Notes: generated by a model not told the origin, from the sequence alone. A DNA stretch of 64,000 nt from Acidimicrobiales bacterium (GCA_028285495.1 JANQPB010000024.1:186001-250000); one strand, 5' to 3'. Positions 43,648-53,030 are shown, numbered from the stretch's first letter. Numbers and translations: made by a program.

Positions 43648-44172
43648 GTGACAGGTGACGCAGCACCGCTCGGAGGGCCAGCCGCAAGGCCCGGAACGGG
43701 GTCGGACGACGACCTCCCGATCGAGCACGGCATCACGGCCATCGACCAGACCGATCACGGCACGATCGAGATCGACATCCCGTCACGGGTCGATCTGGTC
43801 GCCGTGGTTCGCATGGTCGTCGCCGCCGCCACCAACGCCGTCGGCGCCCTGCAGGGCGACCGGCTCGACGACCTGCGGTGGGTCACCTCCGAGGCGACGA
43901 CCAACGCCATCCAGGCCAACCTCTCGACCGACGCCAACGGCGGGGGTCGGGTGGCGATCACCTGCGAGGTCGACGAGGGCGTGGTCCGGCTCTCCGTGAA
44001 GGACGAGGGGCCGGGCATGCCCGAGCACTACGAGGTCCCCGACATCACCCACCCGGACCGGCTCCTCATCGAGGGGGCGTTCGGCATCCCGCTGATGGAG
44101 CGCCTCGCCTCCGCCTGCCAGTTCGTCTCGGCGGCTACCGGGACCACCGTCAACATGGAGCTCTACCAGTAG
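43648..44172 (+). CDS. RsbW-like anti-sigma/serine kinase (HATPase_c)
   Basis: 174 residues. GHKL ATPase of the anti-sigma-factor type: N box LRWVTSEATTNAIQANL, G1 box SVKDEGPGMPEH and G2-like FGIPLMERLA. The N-terminal ~30 residues are disordered. Such kinases bind a sigma factor or phosphorylate an anti-anti-sigma protein; no partner gene is adjacent. GTG 43648 has a TAACGT box 9 nt upstream. Confidence 0.82.
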   Translation: MTGDAAPLGGPAARPGTGSDDDLPIEHGITAIDQTDHGTIEIDIPSRVDLVAVVRMVVAAATNAVGALQGDRLDDLRWVTSEATTNAIQANLSTDANGGGRVAITCEVDEGVVRLSVKDEGPGMPEHYEVPDITHPDRLLIEGAFGIPLMERLASACQFVSAATGTTVNMELYQ

Positions 44173-44292
44173 CTCCGCCTCGGATCGGCGGCCGGTCCGA
44201 CCGGGCTCCCGCCTCGGATCGGCCACGCCACGACCGGGCAAGGGAACCTCTGCCGGTAGCCGGACCCGTTCACGTGTCGTAGCCTGCGATCG

Positions 44293-45690
44293 GTGTCGAG
44301 TGAGCCATCGATTCAGGTGCGCCCGGAGGCGTGGAGCGGGAGTGATGGTCGACTGGCCCGGTCGGTGGCCCGCCCCATGGTCCGGTTCCTGGCCCAGGAG
44401 ACCACCTCGGGTGTCCTGCTCCTGATCGCAACGGCGGCTGCCCTCGTCTGGGCCAACCTGCCCGGCGAGCTCGGCGAGTCGTACCACCGCTTCTGGGAGA
44501 TGCACGTCGACATCGCCATCGGCGACTGGCACATCTTCGACGAGAGCCTCGAGGCGTTCGTCAACGACGCCCTGATGGCGCTGTTCTTCTTCGTCGTCGG
44601 GATGGAGATCAAGTCCGAGCTGATGACCGGCGACCTGGCCGACCCCCGTGTCGCCGCGCTGCCGGCGATCGGCGCCCTCGGCGGGATGCTGCTGCCGGCG
44701 GCGATCTACGCCGCCCTCACCGTCGGTACCGACGGGTTCGACGGCTGGGGCGTGCCGATGGCCACCGACATCGCCTTCGCGGTCGGCGTGCTCGCCCTCC
44801 TCGGTCCGAGCGTGCCCCAACGGCTCAAGCTGTTCCTGCTGACGCTCGCCATCGTCGACGACATCGGCGCCATCCTGGTGATCGCCGTCTTCTACACGAC
44901 GTCGATCGAGCTCGTCTGGTTGGCGGTGGCCATCGGTCTGGTCGCCCTCGTCGGCCTGATGACCAAGTACCGGATCTGGTACACCCCGGTCTATGCCGTG
45001 ATCGGCTTCATCGTCTGGTACGCCACGTTCCGCTCGGGGGTGCACGCCACGATCGCCGGCGTCGCCCTCGGCCTGATGGCCCCGGCCCGTCCGCTGCTGG
45101 AGGACCGGGCCTTCGAGAACGTCGAGGACATCCTCTCGGGCGACCGGGTCGACCCGACGATGATCATGGACGCCAACTGGAAGATGAAGGAGAAGATCGG
45201 GGTCACGACCCGGCTGACGCAGTTGCTGAGCCCGTGGACCAGCTTCATCATCATCCCCATCTTCGCCCTGGCCAACGCCGGGATCCCGCTCTCGGGTGAG
45301 GCGCTCGGCAATGCGGCATCGTCGCGGGTGACGCTCGGGGTGGTGCTCGGGCTGGTCGTCGGCAAGACGGTCGGGGTCAGCCTGTTCAGCTTCCTCGCCG
45401 TCCGCTTCAACTTGGCGAGCCTGCCGAGGGGGGTGACGTTCGCCCACATCGTCGGTGGCGGGGCCGTGGCCGGCATCGGCTTCACGGTGGCGCTGTTCAT
45501 CGCCAGGCTGGCCTTCGCCGAGGGCGGCGGCGGTGAGGGCGATGGGGTCGAGGGAGCCACCGCCGGCCTGGCCGAGGAGGCGATCATGGGGGTCCTGGTG
45601 GCCTCGTTGCTGGCCACGCTGCTCGGCTTCGTGTTGCTCCGGCTGGCCGGCGCCCGGTCGAGACCGAGGGTCTCACAGCCGGTGGGCTGA
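44293..45690 (+). CDS. nhaA: Na+/H+ antiporter NhaA
   Basis: 465 residues, about 12 membrane helices. Signature elements: FFFVVGMEIKSELMTG, PMATDIAFAVGVLALLG and LAIVDDIGAILVIAVFY, which carries the two ion-binding Asp residues of the NhaA type. Exchanges cytoplasmic Na+ for H+ to hold pH and salt balance. The GTG at 44293 has TAGCCT exactly 7 nt upstream, so the transcript is probably leaderless. The C-terminus adds a Gly/Glu-rich loop and one extra helix. Confidence 0.93.
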   Translation: MSSEPSIQVRPEAWSGSDGRLARSVARPMVRFLAQETTSGVLLLIATAAALVWANLPGELGESYHRFWEMHVDIAIGDWHIFDESLEAFVNDALMALFFFVVGMEIKSELMTGDLADPRVAALPAIGALGGMLLPAAIYAALTVGTDGFDGWGVPMATDIAFAVGVLALLGPSVPQRLKLFLLTLAIVDDIGAILVIAVFYTTSIELVWLAVAIGLVALVGLMTKYRIWYTPVYAVIGFIVWYATFRSGVHATIAGVALGLMAPARPLLEDRAFENVEDILSGDRVDPTMIMDANWKMKEKIGVTTRLTQLLSPWTSFIIIPIFALANAGIPLSGEALGNAASSRVTLGVVLGLVVGKTVGVSLFSFLAVRFNLASLPRGVTFAHIVGGGAVAGIGFTVALFIARLAFAEGGGGEGDGVEGATAGLAEEAIMGVLVASLLATLLGFVLLRLAGARSRPRVSQPVG

Positions 45691-45795
45691 CGAGCGTCCC
45701 GGGCTTCGCCCGCCGTTGCTGGTGACCCTTGACCGTCAAGAAATTTCGTGGCCGACGTTGGCAAAACGTCTTCGGGCCTTCGTAACCTCCGAACC

Positions 45796-48700
45796 GTGCC
45801 CCAACCACTGGTCATCGTCGAGTCGCCGGCCAAGGCGAAAACCATCGCGGGCTACCTCGGCGACGAGTACATGGTCGAATCGTCGATCGGGCACATCCGC
45901 GATCTGCCGTCCAAGGCGGCCGAGATCCCGGCCGCCTACAAGCGGGAGAAGTGGGCGACGATGGGGATCGATGTCGACAACGGCTTCAAGCCCCTCTACG
46001 TCGTCTCCGACCGCAAGTCCGATCACGTCAAGAAGCTCAAGACCCTCCTGAAGGACGCAAGCGAGCTGGTGCTCGCCACCGACGAGGACCGCGAGGGGGA
46101 GGCCATCGCCTGGCACCTGCTCGAGGTGCTGAACCCCCAGGTGCCGGTCAAGCGGATGGTGTTCCACGAGATCACGCCGGAGGCGATCCGCCGGGCGATC
46201 GACAACCCGCGAGACATCGACCGGCGCCTCGTCGACGCCCAGGAGGCCAGGCGCCTGCTCGACCGGCTCTACGGCTACGAGGTCTCCCCGGTCCTGTGGA
46301 AGAAGGTGCGGCCTCGGCTGTCGGCCGGCCGGGTCCAGAGCGTGGCCACCCGGATCGTCGTCGAGCGCGAGCGGGAGCGGATGGCGTTCCGCTCGGCCAA
46401 CTACTGGGACCTGAAGGCCACGTTCCGGGCCACCGACGCCAGGCACGCAGCGGAGCGGCCGTTCGAGGCGACGCTGACCGAGCTCGACGGGGCCCGCATC
46501 GCCACCGGCCGTGACTTCGCCCAGGACGGCACGATCCAGCGCGACGGCGTGGTCCACCTCGACCAGGCCAGGGCCGGCCAGTTGGCCGGCGAGCTCGACG
46601 GCCGACCGGCCGAGGTCGCCAGTCGCGAGGCCAAGCCGTACCGCCGCACGCCGGCCCCGCCGTTCATCACCTCCACCTACCAGCAGGAGGCCAGCCGCAA
46701 GCTGCGGCTGTCGTCGAGCCAGGCCATGCGGGTGGCCCAGGGGCTTTACGAGCGGGGTTACATCACCTACATGCGGACCGACTCCACCACCCTGTCGGAG
46801 ACCGCGGTCAACGCCGCCAGGTCACAGATCGCCGAGCGGTTCGGGGCCGAGTACGTGCCCGACGGGCCCCGTTCGTACCGCACGAAGGCCAAGAACGCCC
46901 AGGAGGCCCACGAGGCCATCCGCCCGGCCGGCGACACGTTCCGCACCCCCGAGATGGTGGCCGGCGAGCTGAGCCCACCCGAGCTGCGGGTCTACCAGCT
47001 GATCTGGCAGCGGACCGTCGCCTCCCAGATGACCGACGCCACCGGCGAGACGGTCACGCTCAAGCTCGGGGTCGACTCGACCGCCGACCAGCGGGCCACG
47101 TTCTCCACCTCCGGCACGGTCATCTCCCACCAGGGCTTCCTGAAGGTCTACGTCGAGTCGAGCGACGACGACGAGGGTGACGACGACGGCGACGACGACA
47201 CCGGCAGGCGGCTGCCGGCCCTGACCGAGGGCGACAGGGCCGACACCTCGGCCATCCAGACCGCCGGCCACGACACCCAGCCCCCGGCCCGCTACACCGA
47301 GGCGTCGCTGGTCAAGAAGCTGGAGGAGCTGGAGGTCGGTCGTCCGTCGACGTATGCGTCGATCATGACCACGATCCAGGACCGGGGCTACGTGTGGAAG
47401 AAGGGCTCGGCGCTGGTGCCGAGCTTCCTCGCATTTGCCGTGATCACGCTGCTCGAGCGGCACTTCCCCGATCTGGTCGACTACGCCTTCACCGCCCGCA
47501 TGGAGGACGATCTCGACAACATCGCCAGCGGCACCGAGGACGTCGTGCCGTGGCTGTCACAGTTCTATTTCGGTGAAGACGAGGAGCCCGGCCTGCGGGA
47601 GCTGGTGGCCGATCGGCTCGGCGACATCGACGCCAGGGCGGTCAACTCGATCCCGATCGGCGTCGACGTCGAAGACCTGCCCGTCGTCGCCCGGGTCGGT
47701 CAGTACGGTCCGTATCTCGAGCGGGGTCGCCTCGGCGGCCAGCGTCTCGACGGGGGCGACCTCGGCGGGCGCTGGCGGGCGACGGCCTCGTCCGGTCAAC
47801 GGATGCGCCGCCATCCGGTCGGCGTGTCAACCGGGCGTGAGGTGCTGATCGTCGGCCATCGCGAGACCCCGACCGGGCCGCTGCTGAGCGAGCCGATCGA
47901 CGGCGCCGCCTACGATCCGGCGGTCGACGCCTGGCGACCGATCGCCGAGGCCGGGTGGGTCGGGGTCCCCGTCGCCGCCGTGTGGACCGGCGACCAGGTG
48001 CTCGTCGTCGGCCGCGACGGCGGTGGCGCCGCCTACGACCCGGCTGGCGACGCCTGGCGGACCCTGCCGGCCGACGTCACCACCCCGACCGGCTTCCGGG
48101 CCGCGGTCTGGGTCGGCGACGCCCTCGTCGGCGTCGGGTGGGATGCGCAGGGGATCGAGGCCGTCGCCTTCGATCCCGACACCGGTCAGGCCACCGCCGC
48201 TCCCTCGCTCGAGTCGAAGCTGTCCGACGACGCCATGCTCGTCCCGGTCGGGGCCGAGGTGCTGGTGTGGGACCGCAACGGTGGCTGGTTCCTCGATCCG
48301 GCCGACGGCACGTGGCGCGAGGCCCCGAGGCTCGGCACGTTCAACGGCAAGAAGCCGACGTGGGCCAAGGTCGCCAGCGTCGGCGGGGCGGTCTACGCCG
48401 CCGCCTGGTTCCGCACCGTCTCCGCCATCCGCCTGGCCCGCCTCGACGGCGACGAGTGGGAGTGGGTGCCCGAGGCCGAGCTCGACGGCGACCTGGCCTC
48501 GGTCAATGTCATCGCCGCCGCCGGCGATCCCGCCGGCGCCCTGATCGTCGTCGACGACGACGTCCCGACCAACGCCTACCGGTTCGACCCGGTGAACGGC
48601 AAGCTCGAGCGGTTCGAGGAGTTCCCCAGCCGCTCGGTCCGCGACCACGTGGTGGCCTCGGTCGGCGACACGCTGGTGGTGATGGGCAATCTGGTCGAGA

Positions 48701-49500
48701 CCAAGGGCGTCCCCCACGACATCACGCCGGACGAGCTGAACGTCGAGCGGGCGATCGAGGTCATGGCCGTCCCCGACGTCATCAAGCTCGGCCACCACCC
48801 CGAGAACGGGCTCCCCGTGTTCGTGCGCGACGGCAAGTTCGGCCCGTACGTGCAGCTCGGCGAGATGCCGAAGAAGGTCACCGACGACAACAAGCCGCCG
48901 ACCAGCTCGCTGTTCGCCGACATGCGGATCGAGGACGTCACCCTCTCCCAGGCGCTCGATCTGCTGTCGATTCCCCGGGTGCTCGGCACCGACCCGACCG
49001 ACGGGTTGGAGATCACCGCCCGCAACGGGCCCCACGGGCCCTACCTGACCAAGCCGCCGGTCGAGGAGGGGAAGCGGGGCGACACCCGCAGCTTCGACGA
49101 CGAGCACAAGCTGCTGTCGATGACGCTCGACGAGGCGGTGGCGTTGTTCGCCCAGCCGAAGCGGCGTCGGGGTCAGCGCAACACCGGGCCGCTGAAGGAG
49201 CTCGGGGTCGACCCGACCACCGACCTGGCGGTGGTGGTCCGCAGCGGCCAGTTCGGCGAGTACGTGACCGACGGCGAGGTCAACGCCAGCCTGACGGCGA
49301 CCGACTCGGTCGAGCGGATCGACATCACCCGGGCCTCCGAACTGCTGGCCGGTCGCCGGGCCAAGATGGCCGCCGACGGTGGCGCCCCGGCCAAGAAGGC
49401 AACGAAGAAGACGACGAAGGCCACCAAGAAGGCCGGGGCCAGGAAGTCGGCCAAGAAGACCGCCAAGGCATCGGCCAAGCGGGCCGCAGCCAAGAAGTAG
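45796..49500 (+). CDS. topA: DNA topoisomerase I with an in-frame beta-propeller-like insertion
   Basis: 1234 residues; relaxes negatively supercoiled DNA. Toprim: LVIVESPAKAKTI and ATDEDREGEAIAWH (about residue 95). The catalytic Tyr is in ITYMRTDSTTLS (about 326). The C-terminus has Topo C repeats and a Lys/Ala-rich tail (about 1195-1234), the actinobacterial type without zinc fingers. The oddity is residues ~645-968 (47728-48699): the first repeat breaks after GQYGPYLERG and resumes at TKGVPHDITPDELN, with ~324 residues of Kelch-like repeats between (AAYDPAVDAWRPI, VWTGDQVLVVGRDGGG, AAYDPAGDAWRTLP). Without them the length is ~910, normal for the family. Start GTG 45796: TAACCT lies 7 nt upstream. 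Confidence 0.93.
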   Translation: MPQPLVIVESPAKAKTIAGYLGDEYMVESSIGHIRDLPSKAAEIPAAYKREKWATMGIDVDNGFKPLYVVSDRKSDHVKKLKTLLKDASELVLATDEDREGEAIAWHLLEVLNPQVPVKRMVFHEITPEAIRRAIDNPRDIDRRLVDAQEARRLLDRLYGYEVSPVLWKKVRPRLSAGRVQSVATRIVVERERERMAFRSANYWDLKATFRATDARHAAERPFEATLTELDGARIATGRDFAQDGTIQRDGVVHLDQARAGQLAGELDGRPAEVASREAKPYRRTPAPPFITSTYQQEASRKLRLSSSQAMRVAQGLYERGYITYMRTDSTTLSETAVNAARSQIAERFGAEYVPDGPRSYRTKAKNAQEAHEAIRPAGDTFRTPEMVAGELSPPELRVYQLIWQRTVASQMTDATGETVTLKLGVDSTADQRATFSTSGTVISHQGFLKVYVESSDDDEGDDDGDDDTGRRLPALTEGDRADTSAIQTAGHDTQPPARYTEASLVKKLEELEVGRPSTYASIMTTIQDRGYVWKKGSALVPSFLAFAVITLLERHFPDLVDYAFTARMEDDLDNIASGTEDVVPWLSQFYFGEDEEPGLRELVADRLGDIDARAVNSIPIGVDVEDLPVVARVGQYGPYLERGRLGGQRLDGGDLGGRWRATASSGQRMRRHPVGVSTGREVLIVGHRETPTGPLLSEPIDGAAYDPAVDAWRPIAEAGWVGVPVAAVWTGDQVLVVGRDGGGAAYDPAGDAWRTLPADVTTPTGFRAAVWVGDALVGVGWDAQGIEAVAFDPDTGQATAAPSLESKLSDDAMLVPVGAEVLVWDRNGGWFLDPADGTWREAPRLGTFNGKKPTWAKVASVGGAVYAAAWFRTVSAIRLARLDGDEWEWVPEAELDGDLASVNVIAAAGDPAGALIVVDDDVPTNAYRFDPVNGKLERFEEFPSRSVRDHVVASVGDTLVVMGNLVETKGVPHDITPDELNVERAIEVMAVPDVIKLGHHPENGLPVFVRDGKFGPYVQLGEMPKKVTDDNKPPTSSLFADMRIEDVTLSQALDLLSIPRVLGTDPTDGLEITARNGPHGPYLTKPPVEEGKRGDTRSFDDEHKLLSMTLDEAVALFAQPKRRRGQRNTGPLKELGVDPTTDLAVVVRSGQFGEYVTDGEVNASLTATDSVERIDITRASELLAGRRAKMAADGGAPAKKATKKTTKATKKAGARKSAKKTAKASAKRAAAKK

Positions 49501-49513
49501 GGCGGTCGCTGCC

Positions 49514-50122
49514 GTGGCCGCCTACATCGCCTTCGAGGGAGGCGAGGGGTCGGGGAAGAGCACGCAGGCGGCCAGGGTGGCCGAGCGGCTCGATGCCGTG
49601 CTGACCCGTGAGCCCGGCGCCACCCCGCTCGGTGGCGAGCTGCGACGGCTGCTGCTCGGCTCGGGTGACTGGACGGTCGGGGCCAGGGCCGAGGCGTTGA
49701 TGATGGCCGCCGACCGGGCCCAGCACCTCGACGAGATCGTCGTTCCGGCGCTGGCGGCCGGCCGCCACGTCGTGTCCGACCGGACCGCCTACTCGTCGCT
49801 GGCCTATCAGGGGGCGGGTCGGGGGCTGGGGATCGACGACGTCCGCGTCGTCAACGAGTGGGCCATCGATGGTCGCTGGCCCGATCTCGTCGTCTACCTG
49901 CGGGTCGATCGGGCGGTGGCCCGCGGTCGGCTCGACCGGGCCCTCGATCGGCTCGAGCGGGAGGGCGAGCAGTTCCACCGCGTCGTCGGCGAGGCGTTCG
50001 ATGCGCTGGCTGCGGCCGAGCCGGACCGGTGGGTGGTGATCGACGGCGATCGCCCGGTCGACGAGGTGGCCGTCGACGTGTGGGGCGCGGTCGCCGCCCG
50101 ACTGGACCTGCCGGTCGGCTGA
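49514..50122 (+). CDS. tmk: Thymidylate kinase
   Basis: 202 residues. Phosphorylates dTMP to dTDP. P-loop FEGGEGSGKSTQA, the DRTAYSSLAYQG motif for substrate and the DLVVYLRVD strand. GTG 49514 begins 13 nt after the topA stop, and the P-loop follows at residue ~8. topA, tmk and (after one gene) holB lie in series, a common actinobacterial order linking DNA topology, dNTP supply and replication. Confidence 0.92.
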   Translation: MAAYIAFEGGEGSGKSTQAARVAERLDAVLTREPGATPLGGELRRLLLGSGDWTVGARAEALMMAADRAQHLDEIVVPALAAGRHVVSDRTAYSSLAYQGAGRGLGIDDVRVVNEWAIDGRWPDLVVYLRVDRAVARGRLDRALDRLEREGEQFHRVVGEAFDALAAAEPDRWVVIDGDRPVDEVAVDVWGAVAARLDLPVG

Positions 50123-50177
50123 CCTGGCCGACCCTGGATAGGTCAAGGCGGGGGTCGAGCGGGTCGATCCTCGGGGC

Positions 50178-50978
50178 ATGGCCTCGTCGGTGACCCCGGG
50201 CGTCGACCTCGTGTCGTTCGCCCACCCCATCCTCATCAACCTGCCCGAGCGGGAGGACCGCCTGGTCGACTCGCTGGCCGAGCTGTCGATCGCCGCCGGT
50301 CGCCCGGTGACCGCCGGCGACGACGTGCACCTGATCCGGCCCGAGCGGTTCACCGACGCCGCAGGTTTCGCCAATCCGGGCTACCGCAGCAACACCCACG
50401 CCCATCTGCAGGCGGCCACGTGGGCCCGGGAGAGCGGGCTGGAACGGGTGCTGGTCCTCGAGGACGACCTGGCGTTCGGGCCGGCGTGGTCGATGTGGGG
50501 CGCTCGCCTGGTCGAGGCGCTGGCCAGGGGCTCGTGGGACCTGGCCAACCTCGGGTACCTCGACGTCTGGGGCGAAGCTCCGACGGTGCCGGACGAGCCG
50601 GTCATCGGCGGCGGCGGGACCGGCGTCGACCCCGCCGGTTGGGCCCGCTTCACCGGCAAGGTCAACGGCGCCCACGCCTACCTGCTGGCCGAGTCGATCC
50701 TCGACGACTGGATCGCCCACCTCGAAGCGGTACTGGTCGGCGAGCCGGGCGACGACCTGCGGGGGCCGATGGCGTCGGACGGGGCGATCAACACGTTCTT
50801 CTGGGTGAACTCGGATCGGGTGCGGCTGCTGGCCGTCCCCAACCTGGTCGGCACCCGGCCGACGAGATCCGACATCGACCCGGGACGGATCGATCGCCTG
50901 CCGATGGTCCGAACCGTGGTCGAGGCGACCAGGCGCTGGAACCGTCGACGCGGTCGGCGGGCGATCAACTACCGCTAG
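50178..50978 (+). CDS. GT25-like glycosyltransferase
   Basis: 266 residues. The INLPEREDRLVDSLAEL start and the LERVLVLEDDLAFG motif (metal-binding EDD) match family 25 glycosyltransferases that add sugars to surface glycans. The C-terminus is Arg-rich. There is no signal or membrane span, so it is cytoplasmic. It sits between tmk and holB without obvious functional connection. ATG 50178; no strong ribosome-binding site nearby. Confidence 0.72.
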   Translation: MASSVTPGVDLVSFAHPILINLPEREDRLVDSLAELSIAAGRPVTAGDDVHLIRPERFTDAAGFANPGYRSNTHAHLQAATWARESGLERVLVLEDDLAFGPAWSMWGARLVEALARGSWDLANLGYLDVWGEAPTVPDEPVIGGGGTGVDPAGWARFTGKVNGAHAYLLAESILDDWIAHLEAVLVGEPGDDLRGPMASDGAINTFFWVNSDRVRLLAVPNLVGTRPTRSDIDPGRIDRLPMVRTVVEATRRWNRRRGRRAINYR

Positions 50979-51188
50979 CAGGGGTGCTGACGATCACATG
51001 ACGGGCTCTCGACGCCCATCCACCCGCCCACTCGTCGTCCCCGGATCGGCCAGAGCGCTCACGAGCTGTGGCGAATCCTGCGTCCTCGACCGGGCGGCGT
51101 CTGGACGCCGAGACCCTCGCCGGCGACCTTCAGCACCCTGCGAGGTCCCGTCGGGGTCTCGGCGGTCGCGGTCACCCGGTCGGCAGGC

Positions 51189-51227
51189 GGGCCACCGGGC
51201 CACCGGGCCACGGGCCACCGGGCCACC
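51189..51227 (+). repeat. Five tandem 8-bp GGGCCACC units
   Basis: Units at 51189, 51197, 51205 (7 bp), 51212 and 51220, ending about 18 bp before the TAGCAT promoter box of holB. Simple-sequence tract; copy number may vary and could affect the holB promoter. Confidence 0.75.
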
Positions 51228-51257
51228 GGGTGTGGACCGGCCGGTAGCATCACGGTG

Positions 51258-51290
51258 ATGGCGACGATCGATCTCGGGGGCCCCAGGTGA
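51258..51290 (+). CDS. Leaderless 10-codon upstream ORF coupled to holB
   Basis: TAGCAT (51245-51250) is followed after exactly 7 nt by an ATG that opens MATIDLGGPR and a TGA. The stop overlaps the holB GTG (GTGA at 51287). The same TANNNT-N7-start pattern serves whole genes elsewhere in the window, so the message probably begins at this ATG. Ribosomes would then reach holB by termination-reinitiation. The peptide itself is unlikely to matter. Confidence 0.5.
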   Translation: MATIDLGGPR

Positions 51291-52348
51291 CGGCGACGGC
51301 GGTCGACCCCTGGGTCGAGCTGGTCGGGCAGGACGAGGCCAGGGCCCGGCTGGAGACGGCGGCCCGTGCACCCGTGCACGCCTATCTGTTCCTCGGGACC
51401 CGGGGGAGCGGCACGTTCCGGGCCGCGCTCGGGTTCGCCGGGCTGGTCCTGGCCGAGGGGTTGGAGGAGGCCGGGGCCGAGCGGGCGATCACGTTGGCGG
51501 TCGGCGGCAAGCACCCCGATGTGCTGGTGGTCGAGCCCCAGGGGGCGTCGCTGCGGGTGGTCGAGGCCGAGGAGATCATCCGGGCCGGGCTGCGGACGCC
51601 GGTCGAGGGCGACCGCAAGGTCATCGTGGTCACGGGCATCGAGGTGCTCGAGGAGGCGGCGATCGGCAAGCTGCTGAAGGTGATCGAGGAGCCGCCGCCG
51701 TCGACGGTGTTCGTGCTCCTGGCCGAGGAGATCCCGCCGGAGATGGTCACGATCGCCAGCCGGTGCGTGACGGTCGAGTTCGGGCCGCTGTCGGTGATCG
51801 AGCTCGAGCGGGCCCTGATCGACGGGGGAGCCGAGGCCGACCGGGCCGCGGTGGCCGCAGCTGCGGCCGGCGGTGATCTCGACCGGGCGAGGCTGCTGGC
51901 CACCGATGACGATCTCGCCGACCGGGCCGACCGGTGGCGTCGGGTGCCCGAGCGGCTCGACGGCTCGGGGTTCATGGTCGCCGAGCTGGTGGGTGAGTTG
52001 CGGGCGGGCATGGATCAGGCCCAGGGGCCGCTCGAGGCGCGTCAGCGGGGCGAGTTGGAGGAGCTGGAGGCGAGGGTCGAGCAACTGGGGGAGCGGGGCT
52101 CGGGTCGGGCCGAGCTGGTGGCCCGGCACAAGCGTGAGGTGCGGCGGTTGCGGTCGGACGAGCTGCGGTTCGGGCTGGCCACGCTCGCCCGCGTCCACCG
52201 GGATCGGCTGGTCGATCGCGGCGGTGACGACGACGAGTCGCTGTCGGCCCTGGCCGCCATCCAGGAGTCGGCCGAGAACCTCATCCGCAACCCGAACGAG
52301 GCCCTGCTGCTGCAGCACCTGTTCCTCCGCCTGGCGCCGCCCGGGTAG
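51287..52348 (+). CDS. holB: DNA polymerase III delta-prime subunit
   Basis: 353 residues. Clamp-loader subunit. The VELVGQDEARARLETAA start, a degenerate P-loop (FLGTRGSGTFRAAL), KVIVVTGIEVLEEAAIGKLLKVIEEPPPST (sensor/delta-prime core, split here by memory at the Glu-Pro run) and an IASRC motif are diagnostic. The usual zinc-binding Cys residues are missing. GTG 51287 overlaps the short upstream ORF. tRNA-Thr follows 48 bp downstream. Confidence 0.88.
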   Translation: MTATAVDPWVELVGQDEARARLETAARAPVHAYLFLGTRGSGTFRAALGFAGLVLAEGLEEAGAERAITLAVGGKHPDVLVVEPQGASLRVVEAEEIIRAGLRTPVEGDRKVIVVTGIEVLEEAAIGKLLKVIEEPPPSTVFVLLAEEIPPEMVTIASRCVTVEFGPLSVIELERALIDGGAEADRAAVAAAAAGGDLDRARLLATDDDLADRADRWRRVPERLDGSGFMVAELVGELRAGMDQAQGPLEARQRGELEELEARVEQLGERGSGRAELVARHKREVRRLRSDELRFGLATLARVHRDRLVDRGGDDDESLSALAAIQESAENLIRNPNEALLLQHLFLRLAPPG

Positions 52349-52396
52349 GGATTCACCGGCGGTGGGGCCCGACCCCGACGCTAAGCTGGGAGGCCT

Positions 52397-52469
<73 letters not shown>

Positions 52470-52694
52470 CGCTGACCCGATTTCCTAACCGGAGACATCG
52501 TTCACTGGCGCGGCCGGGATCAGGCGAGGGGCGACCAGCCCCGGAACTGTCCCGGAAACGGGTTCCGGCGAGGATCGACGATCTGTCTCGTCATCGAGGG
52601 TCAGGGGACGATCCTCGATGGGCGACAGGCCGTGTCACCACTGTTCGTGGCCGACCTCGGAGAACGGCCGGCGTCCTGGAGTGCCGAGGAAGTG
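52470..52694. other. Gap between tRNA-Thr and the META-domain remnant
   Basis: No gene, tRNA fragment or strong hairpin seen. Together with the remnant beyond it, about 545 bp lack an intact gene. Confidence 0.4.
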
Positions 52695-53030
52695 TCATAC
52701 CCGGGCGGTCCGCCTCGCCCGTGACGGGGTCACGAGATCTGCTGGCGGTCGCCAACGCCGAACAGGGATCTCGTCGACGGCGACAAGGCGGACCTCGTGG
52801 CCGTTGCCGGTCCAGGTCATCTGGTCGCCGGAGATCTCGAAGTGGAATCCGTCGGCCATCCCGAGGAAGGACGAGAAGGTGTCCTCGACTCGTGTGACGT
52901 CGGGATCCAGACATCCGGCGAGCTGTCGGAACACGTCGATCGGTTCGATCGAGTCCCGGGTGGCGGTGAACTCGCCGCCATGGCCGTTGCACCCAGCGTT
53001 CCCGGTCAGAGTCCCATCAGACCGAGGTCG
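52695..53030 (-). pseudogene. N-terminally truncated HslJ/META-domain remnant
   Basis: In one minus-strand frame the sequence reads SDGTLTGNAGCNGHGGEFTA, then CLDPDV...VEDTFSSFLG and FHFEISGDQMTWTG, the central and last strands of a META/HslJ domain (GCN..GG, C..., E..F...L). The frame runs without a start codon into the 3' end of the histidine kinase gene, which uses another frame. The first GTG in the frame is at 52934, past the conserved GCN. The N-terminal strands are missing, so this looks like a relic cut by rearrangement. Confidence 0.6.

Noticed and set aside
47728..48699. Intein in topA
   Set aside because: No Cys/Ser at the N-junction, no His-Asn at the C-junction, no endonuclease motifs; the repeats are Kelch-like.
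51189..51227. CRISPR-like array
   Set aside because: The 8-bp units are contiguous without spacers; a simple tandem repeat.
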